From assembly GCA_938009735.1 (NCBI GenBank), contig CALLIG010000006.1, positions 1 to 36,436 on the forward strand: a DNA stretch of 36,436 nt. Direction: 5' to 3'. The stretch comes from an uncultured Flavobacteriaceae bacterium (GTDB lineage Bacteria; Bacteroidota; Bacteroidia; Flavobacteriales; Flavobacteriaceae). The first letter of the stretch is position 1. The number at the start of each line of letters is the position of its first letter. A model generated the notes under the pieces. It did not search any database. It saw only the letters and a list, made by a program, of their open reading frames with translations, and was not told the DNA's origin. The position numbers and the translations under genes were made by a program. This document shows positions 16,737 to 24,754 of the stretch, one piece after another.

Positions 16737-17984
16737 TCAATTGCTAATTTCTCTTGAATTTGCTGAGCCTACACCAATGATGCTATCGTAAAGATCTCCG
16801 AAATCTCGATAATAAACTAAAACTAAGTAGTTGTTTTCAGTAAAGTGAAAATTACCAGAAACCGTATTAAGATCAACAACGCCATCTTCTCGTTTAATGA
16901 CATATTTATAATTATAGAAGCCTTGTTTTAATTTGATAACGGCTTCCATCATGCCATTCTCCTCATTATAGGTCATCTTATTTATATCGTTCAGCTCGTA
17001 ATTATTAAATTTTCCATAGATATAAACATCGTCTAAAGCTAATTCTTCAGCATAGGGAAGTGTAAAATGTAAGTTTGTGTAATCCGCTTCTCGTGATGAA
17101 TCACTCCCTTGTATTGTGCGAACTACAAAATCACCATTTACATCAGGGTAATAAGTGTAAGGCCGGTTAAAGCGATAACGATCACTAAATAAATAATGAT
17201 GGTAAATGTCATCAAGTTCAATATGCGATATAACTGCTGTTGGCGCACGTAAATCTTTGGTGTCAAAATTTAAATACTCATTGCCACCGTAAAAGCTAGT
17301 TTCTTGATCGTATTTATATACCAATTCATTTCCCAAAGTAAATTGTGGAGGTATATTATAAATGGCAGTAGGCCAATGGTAATTCTGAAGAATGGCCACT
17401 TTTACTTCCTTCTTTGGGTTTACTAATTGGGCGTTCGATGCGTTAATATTAATTTGAACTACTTGTTTTTCATTCAAGTATTTAAAATCGCGAGCACGTT
17501 TCACAATGGCTCCTACTTTTACTACATCCGAATAAATCATAAACCTTCTTGAGAATTGAATCTCATAGCTGTTATTGTAAACTTCTAATACGTAATTGCC
17601 GCTTACCTTTAGGCCTCGTACTTGTTCATTAGGTATGCTTAATTTGTAGTTTGAAAATGGTTGTAAGGTGTTGTAACTATTTTCATAATTCATTATACGT
17701 TGATTGTCTACACCTTTTAAATATTGAGATTTTAAAAGTTGCGACGGTGACCAATCATAATCACAATGCACAATTTTATAATAATAGTCTTGTTCATTAG
17801 CTAGTATGTCATCAAACTCAAGAAAAATAGGTTCTCCCATTTTGGCAATAGGAAATTGATCTTCAGTAGGACCCTTAAATACAATTGATTTAATATTTTC
17901 AGGTGCATTCACCTCTTCCTGTACCTGTGCGAAAATCGAGGATGCGAAAAGCAAAAAGAAGATCTGTTTAAGACTTAAAGGCAT
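16737..17984 (-). CDS. Type IX secretion system Plug protein (DUF5103)
   Basis: 415 aa with a short signal peptide (ends SIFAQ, about residue 20). The N-terminal domain has phrases I recognise from DUF5103: NIKSIVFKGPTEDQFPI, YYYKIVHCDYDWSPSQL, GNYVLEVY and the SRRFMIY motif. The C-terminal domain has a starch-binding-like beta-sandwich character (YIYGKFNNYELNDINKM, then KQGFYNYKYV). In Flavobacterium the Plug protein closes the periplasmic side of the SprA translocon pore when no substrate carrier (PorV) is bound. It is the first gene of a plug-DUF3667-apaG operon and is divergent from nqrA across 151 bases. PorT (3698-4393) is another part of the same system in this window. Confidence 0.88.
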   Translation of the reverse strand: MPLSLKQIFFLLFASSIFAQVQEEVNAPENIKSIVFKGPTEDQFPIAKMGEPIFLEFDDILANEQDYYYKIVHCDYDWSPSQLLKSQYLKGVDNQRIMNYENSYNTLQPFSNYKLSIPNEQVRGLKVSGNYVLEVYNNSYEIQFSRRFMIYSDVVKVGAIVKRARDFKYLNEKQVVQININASNAQLVNPKKEVKVAILQNYHWPTAIYNIPPQFTLGNELVYKYDQETSFYGGNEYLNFDTKDLRAPTAVISHIELDDIYHHYLFSDRYRFNRPYTYYPDVNGDFVVRTIQGSDSSREADYTNLHFTLPYAEELALDDVYIYGKFNNYELNDINKMTYNEENGMMEAVIKLKQGFYNYKYVIKREDGVVDLNTVSGNFHFTENNYLVLVYYRDFGDLYDSIIGVGSANSREISN

Positions 17985-18003
17985 TTAGCTACTATTTTTT
18001 AAA

Positions 18004-18011
18004 CAAAGGTA
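18004..18011 (-). promoter_or_regulatory. Candidate -7 element (TACCTTTG) for the plug operon
   Basis: It matches TAnnTTTG on the minus strand, 19 bases before the ATG at 17984. A TTTTTTG lies 15 bases further upstream, a little close for a standard -33 box. Confidence 0.5.
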
Positions 18012-18094
18012 AACAAAAAGCATACCCAAAAAATTAAGCTCGTTGTAATGCCTAATTTTGTGGATAATAATTATGAAAACTATGGTATTAGTAT

Positions 18095-18102
18095 TAAATT
18101 TG
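18095..18102 (+). promoter_or_regulatory. Candidate -7 element (TAAATTTG) for nqrABCDEF
   Basis: It matches TAnnTTTG, 33 bases before the nqrA ATG. A TTATG lies at the expected -33 distance. A second match, TAATTTTG at 18053-18060, is an alternative. Confidence 0.45.
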
Positions 18103-18135
18103 CACCAAATTTAGATAACCAAAGGTCTACAGTTT

Positions 18136-19488
18136 ATGTCTAAAGACATCCGAGTTAAAAAAGGCTTGAATATCAATCTTGTTGGCGTTGCCGAAAAGAG
18201 TACTTCAAAAGCCGTTTTAAGTAATGTTTACGCGATCAATCTTAACGATTTTCACGGGATAACCCCAAAAATGTTAGTGAAGCAAGGTGCTGAGGTGAAA
18301 GCCGGTGAAGCATTGTTTTACAATAAGAACATTGAAGATATGATGTTTGTTTCTCCAGTTAGTGGCGAACTTATTGAAATCGAAAGAGGTGCGAGACGTC
18401 GAATCTTAAAACTTAAAATATTAGCAGACAAAGAACAATCTCATGTATCTCATTCTAATATAGATGTGAATGGTTCTTCTGTTCAAGAAATCAAAGCGTA
18501 TTTGCAGAAATCAGGCTGTTGGCCTTTTATTAAGCAAAGACCTTATGATATTATTGCTGATCCAAATACAACGCCCAAAGCTATTTTTATTTCTGGGTAT
18601 TCAACTGCTCCTTTAGCGGCTGATTTAGACTATGTGTTAGCAGGAAAGGAAAATGAACTGCAAGCTGCGATTAACGTTTTAGTTAGATTGACGCCAGGTA
18701 AAGTTCATGTGTCTGTTGGAAAATCTACAAGTTCTCCAATGGCCGGCTTGAACGGAATTGAACTACATAAGGTGTCAGGTCCGCACCCAGCAGGATTAGT
18801 TGGAACTCACATCAATAAAATAGATCCTATTAGTAAAGGAGAAATGGTTTGGACGATTTCACCACAAGATTTGGTGATCATCGGTGAACTTATACTCACA
18901 GGTAAGTTTAATGCAGAACGTATTGTGGCTTTGGCTGGTTCTTCAGTAAAAACGCCTAAGTATTATAAAACTAAAATTGGAACTGAAGTTGCTACCTTTT
19001 TATATGCTAGTGGCGTGAACGGAGAAAATTTTCGTGTAATTAACGGAGATGTTCTTACGGGTTCTAAAAGCAGCCAAGACGGTTACTTAGGATTTTATAA
19101 TAATACAGTTACTGCAATTCCTGAAGGTGATGATTATGAGTTTTTCGGATGGAATAAGCCGATATTTAATAAGATATCTTCTACAAGAGCATTAACTTTT
19201 TCTTGGTTAATGCCAAAGAAAAAATTCGATTTGACTACCAATACCAATGGTGAGCATAGAGCGTTTGTTGTTACAGGACAATATGAGCAAGTTTTTCCGC
19301 TTGATATCTTTCCTATGCAATTGCTTAAAGCTTGTATGTATAAAGATTTGGATGAAATGGAGCAGTTAGGTTTGTATGAAGTTGCACCAGAAGATTTTTC
19401 ATTGACAGAGTTTGTTTGCATATCTAAGCAACCACATCAACAGATCATTCGTGAAGGATTGGATTTATTACAAAAAGAAATAGGATAA
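18136..19488 (+). CDS. nqrA: Na+-translocating NADH:quinone reductase subunit A
   Basis: 450 aa, the expected size. NqrA is the peripheral cytoplasmic subunit of the sodium-pumping NADH:quinone reductase. Conserved parts include the N-terminal KKGLNINLVGVAEK, the barrel-sandwich region with VKQGAEVKAGEALFYNK, the central FISGYSTAPLAADLDYVLAGK, and VSGPHPAGLVGTHINKIDPI. It is the first of six contiguous nqr genes with gaps of 1 to 22 bases, a canonical order A-F. The complex moves electrons from NADH to (mena)quinone and exports Na+. Confidence 0.97.
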   Translation: MSKDIRVKKGLNINLVGVAEKSTSKAVLSNVYAINLNDFHGITPKMLVKQGAEVKAGEALFYNKNIEDMMFVSPVSGELIEIERGARRRILKLKILADKEQSHVSHSNIDVNGSSVQEIKAYLQKSGCWPFIKQRPYDIIADPNTTPKAIFISGYSTAPLAADLDYVLAGKENELQAAINVLVRLTPGKVHVSVGKSTSSPMAGLNGIELHKVSGPHPAGLVGTHINKIDPISKGEMVWTISPQDLVIIGELILTGKFNAERIVALAGSSVKTPKYYKTKIGTEVATFLYASGVNGENFRVINGDVLTGSKSSQDGYLGFYNNTVTAIPEGDDYEFFGWNKPIFNKISSTRALTFSWLMPKKKFDLTTNTNGEHRAFVVTGQYEQVFPLDIFPMQLLKACMYKDLDEMEQLGLYEVAPEDFSLTEFVCISKQPHQQIIREGLDLLQKEIG

Positions 19489-19489
19489 C

Positions 19490-20776
19490 ATGGGCTTAAA
19501 AGGAAAATTACACGAGATTAAGCAAAAGTATAAAGGTAAAAAGATGGCTCCGGCCTTCAATGCCATTCATACTTTTTTATATGCTCCTGATGAAACTACG
19601 CATAACGGTTCTCATATTAGGGGTGCTGATGATTTAAAGCGTACCATGAATACGGTAATCATGGCGTTGGTTCCAGTTTTAATATTTTCAATATTCAATG
19701 CTGGCTATCAACACTTTTCAGCATTAAATGGTTTTCCAGAGAATTTTTCTTTGATGGATCATTTCTTGACTTGGGATAACGCATGGATTGGAATCATAAA
19801 GGTTCTTCCATTATTAGCTGTTTCTTATGGCGTCGGGCTTTTAGTCGAATTCATTTTTGCAGTTATTAAAGGTCATGAGGTAGAAGAAGGGTATTTAGTT
19901 ACTGGTATTTTAGTGCCATTAATAGTGCCAATTGACACGCCACTATGGATGTTAGCTGTTGCTGTTGTTTTCGGTGTAGTTATCGGAAAAGAAGTTTTCG
20001 GTGGAACTGGAATGAACATATTGAACCCGGCACTAACCATTCGTGCTTTCTTATTCTTCGCATATCCAACTTGGATGAGTGGTGATAAGGTATGGGTATA
20101 TGAAGCAAGAGAGCGTTCAGAAGCTATTTTAGCTGGCGCTACAGATGTAGATGCCATATCAGGCGAAACGGTTTTAGGTTATTTAGCACAAAATAAAGGC
20201 GCTGCTATGGATCAAGTATATAGTACTTGGGACATGTTCTACGGATTTATTCCTGGCTCAGTTGGTGAGACACCAACCTTATTAATTCTTTTAGGCGGTT
20301 TATTCTTAATCTTTAGTAAGATAGCAAGTTGGAGAATTATGCTAAGTGCTGTTTTAGGTTCTTTAGTTATGGGATTGATCTTTAACCAAGTTGTTGAAAT
20401 GGGATGGGTTACCGAAACCAGTAAATTTTACGGCTTAATGAGTTTTGATTTCTGGAAACATTTAATTGTAGGTGGTTTGGCTTTTGGTATTGTCTATATG
20501 GCAACTGATCCGGTTACAGGGGCACAGACAAATAAAGGGAAATGGTATTATGGTTTCTTTATAGGTTTCCTTTCTGTTATGATTAGGGTATTTAATCCTG
20601 CTTATCCAGAAGGCGTATTCTTAGCCATTTTATTAATGAACGTTTTTGCACCAACCATTGATCATTATGTAGTGCGCGGAAATGTAAAACGAAGAATGAA
20701 ACGTTTAGAAAATGCAGTTATCCTTCCAAAAGACTCGGATGGTAAAGCAGCAGAACTTCAAGCAGAAACAGTTTAG
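19490..20776 (+). CDS. nqrB: Na+-translocating NADH:quinone reductase subunit B
   Basis: 428 aa membrane subunit, with about ten hydrophobic segments. It carries a covalent FMN and riboflavin in characterised complexes. The attachment motif expected as SGAT reads DAISGET here, with Thr227 the likely acceptor. Other family landmarks are GKEVFGGTGMNILNPAL, FYGFIPGSVGETP and MATDPVTGAQTNKGKW. It overlaps no neighbour; nqrA ends one base before and nqrC begins 2 bases after. The flavin would be added by ApbE encoded at 24755-25753. Confidence 0.96.
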   Translation: MGLKGKLHEIKQKYKGKKMAPAFNAIHTFLYAPDETTHNGSHIRGADDLKRTMNTVIMALVPVLIFSIFNAGYQHFSALNGFPENFSLMDHFLTWDNAWIGIIKVLPLLAVSYGVGLLVEFIFAVIKGHEVEEGYLVTGILVPLIVPIDTPLWMLAVAVVFGVVIGKEVFGGTGMNILNPALTIRAFLFFAYPTWMSGDKVWVYEARERSEAILAGATDVDAISGETVLGYLAQNKGAAMDQVYSTWDMFYGFIPGSVGETPTLLILLGGLFLIFSKIASWRIMLSAVLGSLVMGLIFNQVVEMGWVTETSKFYGLMSFDFWKHLIVGGLAFGIVYMATDPVTGAQTNKGKWYYGFFIGFLSVMIRVFNPAYPEGVFLAILLMNVFAPTIDHYVVRGNVKRRMKRLENAVILPKDSDGKAAELQAETV

Positions 20777-20778
20777 TT

Positions 20779-21531
20779 ATGGCAATTGATACAGATAAAA
20801 ATAGTTACACCGTAATTTTTGCAGCCGTTATGGTTGTGGTAGTTGGTTCTATTCTTGCATTTTTGGCTTCCTATTTAAGACCGACTATCGTAGAGAACGA
20901 ACGTTTCGAAAAACAGCAAAATATTCTTTACGCTATTGGTGTAAATGAAAACGGTGATGATGTTGGTGCGGTAAATTTCATACCTACTGATGCAGTTGAA
21001 GCTGAATTTTCAAAATATATCACAGAGCAATTAATTATTGAAGGTGATAAAATAACCGAAAATAAAGAAGCTTATTTAATTGATTTAAAAAAGCAATTGG
21101 CGGCTAAAAAGAAAGGTGAGTCTTTTAAGCTACCTGTTTTTATAGGCGAGAAGGATAATAAGAAGTTTTATGTAATTCCAATGTACGGTAAAGGACTATG
21201 GGATGCCATTTGGGGTTTTGTTGCTTTAGATGATACTATGACTGTTCAAGGGGTGTATTTTGATCATAAAGGTGAAACACCGGGCTTGGGAGCAAATATT
21301 AAGATGCGCTACTTTATGGATGATTTCTATGGTGAAACCATTTTGAAAGGAACGCAATATGCTGGTATAGCAGTAGCAAAAGGAAATAATGATCCTTTGA
21401 ATAAAACAAAAGATGACAATGAGGTTGATGCATTAGCAGGAGCTACTATTACTGGAAACGGAGTGGCTGCAATGATCAAAGAAAGCGTCAACTTGTACAA
21501 ACCCTATTTAGAAACAATAAGAGTTAAGTAA
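20779..21531 (+). CDS. nqrC: Na+-translocating NADH:quinone reductase subunit C
   Basis: 250 aa. One N-terminal membrane span (about 10-32) anchors a periplasmic FMN-binding domain. The C-terminal flavinylation motif reads DALAGATITGNGV, with Thr223 as the FMN acceptor. GETPGLGANIKM and the WDAIWGFVALD segment are typical of the fold. It works with NqrB to pass electrons on the periplasmic side. The ATG follows the nqrB stop by 2 bases. Confidence 0.96.
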   Translation: MAIDTDKNSYTVIFAAVMVVVVGSILAFLASYLRPTIVENERFEKQQNILYAIGVNENGDDVGAVNFIPTDAVEAEFSKYITEQLIIEGDKITENKEAYLIDLKKQLAAKKKGESFKLPVFIGEKDNKKFYVIPMYGKGLWDAIWGFVALDDTMTVQGVYFDHKGETPGLGANIKMRYFMDDFYGETILKGTQYAGIAVAKGNNDPLNKTKDDNEVDALAGATITGNGVAAMIKESVNLYKPYLETIRVK

Positions 21532-21532
21532 T

Positions 21533-22180
21533 ATGGCACTACTTTCAAAAAAAGATACGAGTCTTATCTTAGATCCGTTAGCAGATAATAATCCAATTAC
21601 CATTCAAGTTTTGGGTATATGTTCTGCCCTCGCAATTACTGCTGAACTTGAAGCGTCAATCGTGATGGCGGTTGCAGTTGTATTTGTATTAGGTATTGGT
21701 AATGTTGTTATTTCACTAATGCGAAATATCATCCCATCAAAAATTCGAATAATTGTTCAATTAATTGTAGTAGCTACATTGGTTATTGTAGTTGATCAAG
21801 TGTTAAAGGCTTTTGCTTATGAACTGAGTAAGACGCTTGGGGCATTTGTTGGACTGATTATTACAAACTGTATAATAATGGGCCGCTTTGAAGCTTTTGC
21901 GTTGGCAAACGGGCCTTGGAAATCATTTCTTGATGGAATTGGAAATGCTTTAGGGTATGGCGTGATTTTAATTATTGTTGGATTTTTCAGAGAACTTTTA
22001 GGTTCAGGTACCTTATTAGGTATCCCTGTTTTAGGAGATCCAATTCTAAAAACAGGATTGTATGCAACTGGTTATGAAAACAACGGATTCATGATCATTC
22101 CGCCAGCAGCTTTAATAGTTGTAGGTATTATTATTTGGGTGCAACGTGCAAGAACCCCAGCATTAGTAGAAGAAAATTAA
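21533..22180 (+). CDS. nqrD: Na+-translocating NADH:quinone reductase subunit D
   Basis: 215 aa, six predicted membrane spans. The half-helix segment LIITNCIIMGRFEAFA carries the conserved cysteine thought to help hold the intramembrane iron-sulfur centre shared with NqrE. Other family landmarks: LGICSALAITAELE near residue 28 (a second conserved cysteine) and NALGYGVILIIVGFFRELLGSG. It begins one base after nqrC. Confidence 0.96.
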   Translation: MALLSKKDTSLILDPLADNNPITIQVLGICSALAITAELEASIVMAVAVVFVLGIGNVVISLMRNIIPSKIRIIVQLIVVATLVIVVDQVLKAFAYELSKTLGAFVGLIITNCIIMGRFEAFALANGPWKSFLDGIGNALGYGVILIIVGFFRELLGSGTLLGIPVLGDPILKTGLYATGYENNGFMIIPPAALIVVGIIIWVQRARTPALVEEN

Positions 22181-22202
22181 TTAGCGATTTAAGCATAAGA
22201 TT

Positions 22203-22946
22203 ATGTTAGAGCATATAGAGTTATTTTTTAAATCCATTTTCATTGATAACATGGTTTTCGCTGTGTTTTTGGGAATGTGTTCTTATTTGGCGGTTTCCAA
22301 GAAAGTAGCAACTGCGGTTGGTCTTGGAGCAGCTGTAATTTTTGTACTTGCCGTAACCGTTCCTTTGAACTGGTTATTAGATAAGTATTTGTTGCAAGAT
22401 GGTGCCTTAGCTTGGTTAGGACCTGAGTATGCTGATTACAATTTAGGATTCTTATCCTTTATTCTTTTCATTGCAACTATCGCAACAATGGTCCAATTGG
22501 TAGAAATTGTTGTTGAGAAGTTCTCACCATCCTTATATAATTCACTTGGTATATTCTTACCCCTAATTGCAGTAAACTGCGCGATATTGGGTGGTTCATT
22601 ATTTATGCAAGCAAGAGAAATTGAAACTCTAGGTCTAGCATTAAATTATGGTATTAGTTCAGGTATTGGTTGGTTTTTGGCCATTTTGGCAATTGCTGCT
22701 ATTCGTGAAAAAATTAGATATTCAAATGTTCCTGCACCTTTAAGAGGATTAGGAATAACATTTATCATTACCGGATTAATGGGTATTGGTTTTCAAAGTT
22801 TTGGCGGAATGTTAACTGGTGGTGGAGATGAAGAACCAGCCGAGGTGGAAAATACTGCTGTTCAAACTATAGAGAAAAATAAAGAAGAAGATTTAAAAGA
22901 AATGGACAAAAAGGAAGTTTCTTATAACGATGCAATAAACAAGTAA
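22203..22946 (+). CDS. nqrE: Na+-translocating NADH:quinone reductase subunit E with C-terminal extension
   Basis: 247 aa. The first 205 residues are the usual NqrE membrane protein: FKSIFIDNMVFAVFLGMCSY near the start, AVNCAILGGSLFM in the middle (each with a conserved cysteine), and GLGITFIITGLMGIGFQSFGG at the end. A further 40 residues rich in Glu and Lys follow (GGGDEEPAEVENTAVQT onward). Most proteobacterial NqrE proteins stop near 200 residues, so this tail is an addition facing one side of the membrane. It is 22 bases downstream of nqrD and 2 bases upstream of nqrF. Confidence 0.95.
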   Translation: MLEHIELFFKSIFIDNMVFAVFLGMCSYLAVSKKVATAVGLGAAVIFVLAVTVPLNWLLDKYLLQDGALAWLGPEYADYNLGFLSFILFIATIATMVQLVEIVVEKFSPSLYNSLGIFLPLIAVNCAILGGSLFMQAREIETLGLALNYGISSGIGWFLAILAIAAIREKIRYSNVPAPLRGLGITFIITGLMGIGFQSFGGMLTGGGDEEPAEVENTAVQTIEKNKEEDLKEMDKKEVSYNDAINK

Positions 22947-22948
22947 GT

Positions 22949-24259
22949 ATGATTTTTTTAGTTGCAAGTACAGGTGGAACAATACTGATTACCGTAGTAG
23001 CATTTTTATTAATTCTAATGCTATTGGTAGCTGGTTTGCTATTTACTAAACAAAAACTATCACCTTCAGGTCCAGTTACGCTTACAATAAATGGCGAAAA
23101 GAAGATTGAGGTGGCATCAGGTAGCACGCTTTTGACAACCTTAGGTAATCAAAAGGTGTTTTTGCCATCTGCATGTGGTGGTGGTGGAACTTGTATTCAA
23201 TGTGAATGCCACGTTCTAACTGGTGGGGGAGAAGCCCTACCAACAGAGACTCCACATTTCTCTAAAAAAGAATTGAACCACGGAGCACGTTTAGCGTGTC
23301 AAGTGAAAGTTAAGCAGGATATGGAAATCACCATTCCTGAAGAAGTATTCGGAATTAAAAAGTGGCCAGCAAAAGTAGTTCGTAACTATAATGTTGCTTC
23401 TTTTATTAAGGAATTTGTTGTAGAAATTCCTGAGGATATGGGTTACAAAGCTGGTGGATATATTCAAATCGAAATTCCGCAATGTGAAGTGAAGTTCGCT
23501 GATATGGATATTACAGCACACCCAGAAGAACATGAAACGCCAGATAAGTTTCAAGCCGAATGGGACAAGTTTAATCTTTGGCCTTTGGTAATGAAAAATC
23601 CTGAAACTGTAGAAAGAGCATATTCAATGGCTTCTTTCCCAGCGGAAGGAAGAGAGATTATGTTGAATGTACGTATTGCTACTCCACCATGGGATCGTTC
23701 TAAGAATGGTTGGATGGATGTTAACCCAGGTGTAGCTTCTTCGTATATCTTCGGATTAAAGAAAGGTGATGACGTTACTATTTCAGGACCTTATGGAGAA
23801 TTCTTCATCAATGAATCTGAGTCAGAAATGTTATATGTTGGTGGTGGTGCTGGTATGGCTCCGATGAGATCACATTTATACCACTTATTCAAAACATTAA
23901 AAACAAACCGTAAAGTTAGTTACTGGTACGGTGGTCGTTCGAAAAGAGAATTGTTTTATTTAGATCATTTCTATGAATTAGAAAAAGAATTTCCAAACTT
24001 CAAATTTTATCTAGCTCTTTCTGAGCCAGCAGATGAAGATAATTGGAAGGTGAAAGAGAGTGTAGAAGCTCCTGGTGATGGTTTTGTGGGTTTTATACAC
24101 AATTGTGTTATTGATAACTATTTAAGCCACCATGAGTCGCCTGAGGATATTGAATTATATTTCTGTGGACCACCATTAATGAATCAAGCTGTTCAAAAGA
24201 TGGGTGAAGATTTCGGAATTCCTGATGAGCACATCCGCTTTGATGATTTCGGTGGCTAG
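22949..24259 (+). CDS. nqrF: Na+-translocating NADH:quinone reductase subunit F
   Basis: 436 aa. One N-terminal membrane helix (about 10-32), a 2Fe-2S domain with C76, C82, C85 and C117 (CX5CX2C then C), an FAD domain with the RAYSMAS motif, and an NADH-binding domain with YVGGGAGMAPMRSH and YFCGPPLM. The chain ends FDDFGG, as is usual. It takes electrons from NADH and passes them through FAD and the iron-sulfur centre into the complex. It is the last gene before a strong terminator at 24320-24349. Confidence 0.97.
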   Translation: MIFLVASTGGTILITVVAFLLILMLLVAGLLFTKQKLSPSGPVTLTINGEKKIEVASGSTLLTTLGNQKVFLPSACGGGGTCIQCECHVLTGGGEALPTETPHFSKKELNHGARLACQVKVKQDMEITIPEEVFGIKKWPAKVVRNYNVASFIKEFVVEIPEDMGYKAGGYIQIEIPQCEVKFADMDITAHPEEHETPDKFQAEWDKFNLWPLVMKNPETVERAYSMASFPAEGREIMLNVRIATPPWDRSKNGWMDVNPGVASSYIFGLKKGDDVTISGPYGEFFINESESEMLYVGGGAGMAPMRSHLYHLFKTLKTNRKVSYWYGGRSKRELFYLDHFYELEKEFPNFKFYLALSEPADEDNWKVKESVEAPGDGFVGFIHNCVIDNYLSHHESPEDIELYFCGPPLMNQAVQKMGEDFGIPDEHIRFDDFGG

Positions 24260-24319
24260 GCTTTAAATTCCATTTGCTTATTTCTTATCCATACGTGAAG
24301 GAAACAAAGAATAAAAAAC

Positions 24320-24349
24320 AAAAACCGATAGCTTGCTATCGGTTTTTTT
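24320..24349 (+). terminator. Strong intrinsic terminator of the nqr operon
   Basis: AAAAACCGATAGC, TT, then the exact complement, followed by a run of T to 24349. The 13-base stem is perfect. It is 60 bases after the nqrF stop but only 12 bases before the ATG of the next gene. Confidence 0.9.
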
Positions 24350-24361
24350 GATACTAAGATT

Positions 24362-24727
24362 ATGCAACCATTAACAGAACAAGAGCTTCATAACTTGGCA
24401 ATGAATCTAGTTGGTAAACAACTCGAAGCTGACGGTTTTGAGTTTATGGCGGTCAATAGTGAGCTGAAAAAGAATCCGCAGTTCGTCTGCATTAAAGAGA
24501 AGAAAATGCGCTTCATCGTTGTAAAGGCGATCGAATATCCCGGCGACCCTAAAGATTTTGAATTCTTTAAGGCAGATTTACATAAAATGAAAGATCATGC
24601 CGTAAAATTTGAAGCAGATACATTTTATGCAGGAGTTGGATTGGTTAACGCAGCTGATTATAATTTACCGGTGTATTTAGGTGAAGAATATATTGTCGAT
24701 TATGATGGTTTGGTTCAAATTCAATAA
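24362..24727 (+). CDS. Conserved small cytoplasmic protein between nqrF and apbE, function unknown
   Basis: 121 aa, no signal peptide and no membrane span. The start is the ATG at 24362. The sequence alternates helices and strands (ELHNLAMNLVGKQLEADGFEF, then FVCIKEKKMRFIVVKA), and a core of the type strand-KKxxFIVVKA is visible. I recall proteins of this type being labelled as NqrF in public Flavobacteriia annotation, but it has none of the NqrF domains, so that label would be a mistake from gene neighbourhood. It lies 12 bases after the nqr terminator T-run and 27 bases before apbE, so it is likely cotranscribed with apbE. A role in Nqr assembly or flavinylation is only inferred from position. 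Confidence 0.75.
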   Translation: MQPLTEQELHNLAMNLVGKQLEADGFEFMAVNSELKKNPQFVCIKEKKMRFIVVKAIEYPGDPKDFEFFKADLHKMKDHAVKFEADTFYAGVGLVNAADYNLPVYLGEEYIVDYDGLVQIQ

Positions 24728-24754
24728 GTTGTACTATTGATTTTAAAGAGGAGT

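Noticed and set aside
24362-24727. Second nqrF gene
   Set aside because: It lacks the ferredoxin cysteines and the FAD and NADH motifs of NqrF.
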